Of a stretch of 64,000 nucleotides of DNA, positions 61,500 to 64,000 are shown piece after piece. The notes beneath the pieces were generated by a model that worked only from the letters and a program-made list of their open reading frames with translations, had not been told where the DNA came from and made no database searches. The position numbers and the translations under genes were made by a program. Each line of letters starts with the position of its first letter. The first letter of the stretch is position 1. The stretch is from Monosporascus cannonballus (Eukaryota > Ascomycota > Sordariomycetes > Xylariales): NCBI GenBank assembly GCA_004154925.1, contig QJNS01000103.1:186001-250000 (forward strand), in the 5' to 3' direction.

Positions 61500-63462
61500 T
61501 CGTTACTTTATTTTTAATTAAAATATGATGTTATTTTCTTGTTAAGAAATTATTAATGACTTATTATTGTAAAACTTGCTTTTTTAATATAGTACTATGT
61601 AAATGCGGTTTTATATCAGTTTTAATATTAAGATTTAAAAAAGCATTACAGAATAAATGTTGAGAATATTATAAGTTGAATTAAAAGCTATACGAAAATT
61701 ATTAAATAATATATTAAAATACACTTTTATAATATTAATACTAGCAGTAAAATAGTTGCGAATATAAGGCTAAAATAGTAATAATATTTAGAGAACGAAA
61801 ATAAAATCAGCAGAATTTGTGAAATTTTTTAAACAGTTTTTCTTAAAAACAAATAAACATAAAAGCTAATACACTGTTGTTAAAAGAATTAAAAAATACA
61901 CCGAGAATACGTAATTCATATAATTAGTTATAGAAATGTTGAGTTTATATATAGAAAGATTTTTCTTTTATACCTACACGAATTTATAAACTTGATAATA
62001 TAATAGTAATGTATGAAATGTTAATAATTCTAAAAACAGAGTAATAATTTTAAATAACATAACATAGTCACTTTAAAGAAAGGGTGAAATAAAGTAATTC
62101 GAATTTCTTTATATATATATATTTGCGTTACTTTTATTTAAATTAAGTATTTAATAAAAATTATTTATTGCCAAAATATTTAACGTAAATAAAGTTTTCA
62201 ACACTATTTCTCTTTAGGCCGTTTTAGAAAATGAACTTACGAAACTTAAAACATAATAGTATTTTAGAATAACTAAAAAAAGAAAAAAGACTAAAAAATA
62301 AATGATAAGTCTGGCAATAAAAACGTTTTCCTAGGCAACTCTTTTCTACTAATATAATAAAAATACGTTATTTACTAAAATAGTATATGTATTAAATATT
62401 ACCCCAATATTTTTTTTATAAAATATAGAAATACAATATATTAAAAAGCTTATTTCGCCACTACTAGTTTCAAAATATAGAAAATAAACTGTTTATTCAC
62501 ATAATTATAAAATTAAATATATTCTTGATATAAACGATAGTTTACTGAGCGACAGCTTTTTAACTTTAATAAAAATATTCAATTATAAATTACCTTTATT
62601 TGTTTTATTAAAAAATTCGAAATTATACTTTTTTAAAAAAAAACAACATCATTTAGATTTCCCGACATTATTAGTGTATTCTTTAATATGATAACGTTAA
62701 TTATTTGAAAATCATTAATGTAAGGTGAAGATAAGTTCAAGCCTTTTTTTCTAAGCTAAGACAAATATGTAGAAAACTATTACAAGCTATAAATTATACG
62801 ATTAATACTAAAATTTCGATATATATTATAATTTCGCTTTAGTCAAAGTATTTCTTAAGTTTTTATATAATGTCTTAAATATATTTAATCTCATATAGAG
62901 TTATAATTTTATACTGTTAATGTAAATAAACATTTTATATATTTCAATACATCTCTATATTAATGCTACTAATAAATTCGATAATATCTCATAATTTATA
63001 ACTTATATAACCTTTGTTGTAGTACTTTAACTTCTTTTTTCTTAAAAATTAAATTATATTTATAACGTTAGACTATTAAAATTTAATACTTTTTAAAATT
63101 ATTAAGTTTTTACTACTATCTACTTAATACTAAATAAATTTGCGTCGATATTTATTTAGTTTTACATTTAATTTTATATATTAATTAAAATCAACAGCAC
63201 TGTATTTAAAAGGTTAAGATTTAATAAATCTAAATATATAACAATTAAATGTAAGTAATTTTAATCTTTTAAATATATATTATATCTTAAATGCATTTTG
63301 TAATACCACTTATCATCTTTATATCAGTTAACATTCTATTAATAATAGTAATATAATAGTATTTTAGGCATGTTTTGAAATTTTAGATATTTAATTTATA
63401 TCGCGTATGTAATTTATTTATTTGTTTACCACCGTATTCCTACGATTTCTATATAGTTTTTT
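61500..63462. other. AT-rich DNA without recognisable genes
   Basis: No supported feature. Confidence 0.6.
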
Positions 63463-63620
63463 TATCTGGCTCGCTTATCAGTACGGTATTTTCAGAGGTG
63501 TTTTTTAATCGCGTCATGTTCCTGGACGTCCGTGCATATAGTAGAAGCAGGTTATCATATATCTAGAGATCTTAGTTATATATTACCTTGTATAAGTTTG
63601 ATTTATACAGCGTTATTTAA
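63463..63620 (+). repeat. diverged direct repeat, right copy
   Basis: Partner of 55418-55600, with CTCGC, TACGG, GAGGT, GGACGT and ATATAGT blocks in the same order. Confidence 0.45.
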
Positions 63621-64000
63621 AACTTTCTTTAAAGCTAGCTGATAAAAGGTTTTATTAAAGTCGAAGTCTATAAATCATTACATATTAATCTACTTAACTA
63701 TGAGGCTTAACAGAACTAATATATATTTAATATAATTATAAAATTACTAATTAATAACAATCTTTAAAGATATTAAATATACTGTTTAGTTAGACAAAAT
63801 ATACTGTTTATTAATATTTTTAATATTTGATTCAACTAAGAAAACAAGCTATAAATCTAAATTTACTCTACATAATTATGTATAAATATATAAAACAATT
63901 TTTAATTTTAGTTTTTTTTAAAACGTGATTATATACTCTTTAATTCGTAATATTATTGCTTTTTAATTTTGTAAAGTTATTAAATTATATAATTATATAA
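63621..64000. other. AT-rich DNA without recognisable genes
   Basis: Nothing supported to the end of the window. Confidence 0.6.

Overview
This window looks like an AT-rich, transposon-filled compartment of a filamentous ascomycete (Pezizomycotina) genome. Three things support that. A multi-exon Zn2Cys6 transcription factor with an AflR-like C-terminal half is present. The mobile elements are fungal-type chromodomain Ty3/gypsy, Ty1/copia, Tc1 and MITE relics. Almost every repeat is eroded by C-to-T and G-to-A transitions that keep the length, turn Trp codons into stops and leave many CpG sites, as repeat-induced point mutation (RIP) does. I cannot name the species.

Layout. 1-13501 holds nested chromoviruses on a Ty1/copia relic. 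Two copies of family 1 (206-bp LTRs) lie head to head (1-4165 plus strand, 4166-7518 minus strand) and sit in a copy of family 2 (7519-13501, minus), which abuts the copia relic (13502-16570, minus). 16577-17177 is a GC-richer fragment with a hAT-like end. 18778-20134 is a complete but dead Tc1 element with TA target duplications. 20135-30547 is almost featureless AT-rich DNA, broken by a solo LTR (23972-24249) and a second hAT-like fragment (26453-26800). 30553-51174 is one 20.6-kb nested complex: a family 2 element with 5-bp target duplications GTTTG, carrying a complete family 1 element (34960-42341) and a 5'-truncated one (44278 to about 50825). 51180-54623 is AT-rich with no recognisable content.

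The only region with normal coding composition is 56.2-61.5 kb. It contains a MITE-like element, an ankyrin-repeat gene fragment, and the single gene I think is intact, a 573-residue AflR-like Zn2Cys6 regulator on the minus strand (57211-59299, three exons). It is bracketed by two 124-bp solo LTRs of one family in opposite orientation, each with a perfect target duplication. 60720-61490 is another low-AT segment that I cannot identify. The rest, to 64000, is AT-rich.

The gene therefore sits alone in silenced-looking DNA. AflR-family factors usually control secondary-metabolite clusters, but no biosynthetic gene is visible here. Its targets are outside the window, or it is a stranded remnant. 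The most unusual repeat feature is an extra conserved reading frame between the chromodomain and the 3' LTR of family 1, visible in three copies. All protein readings were done by eye on heavily mutated DNA, so relic boundaries are approximate unless an LTR, TIR or target duplication fixes them.
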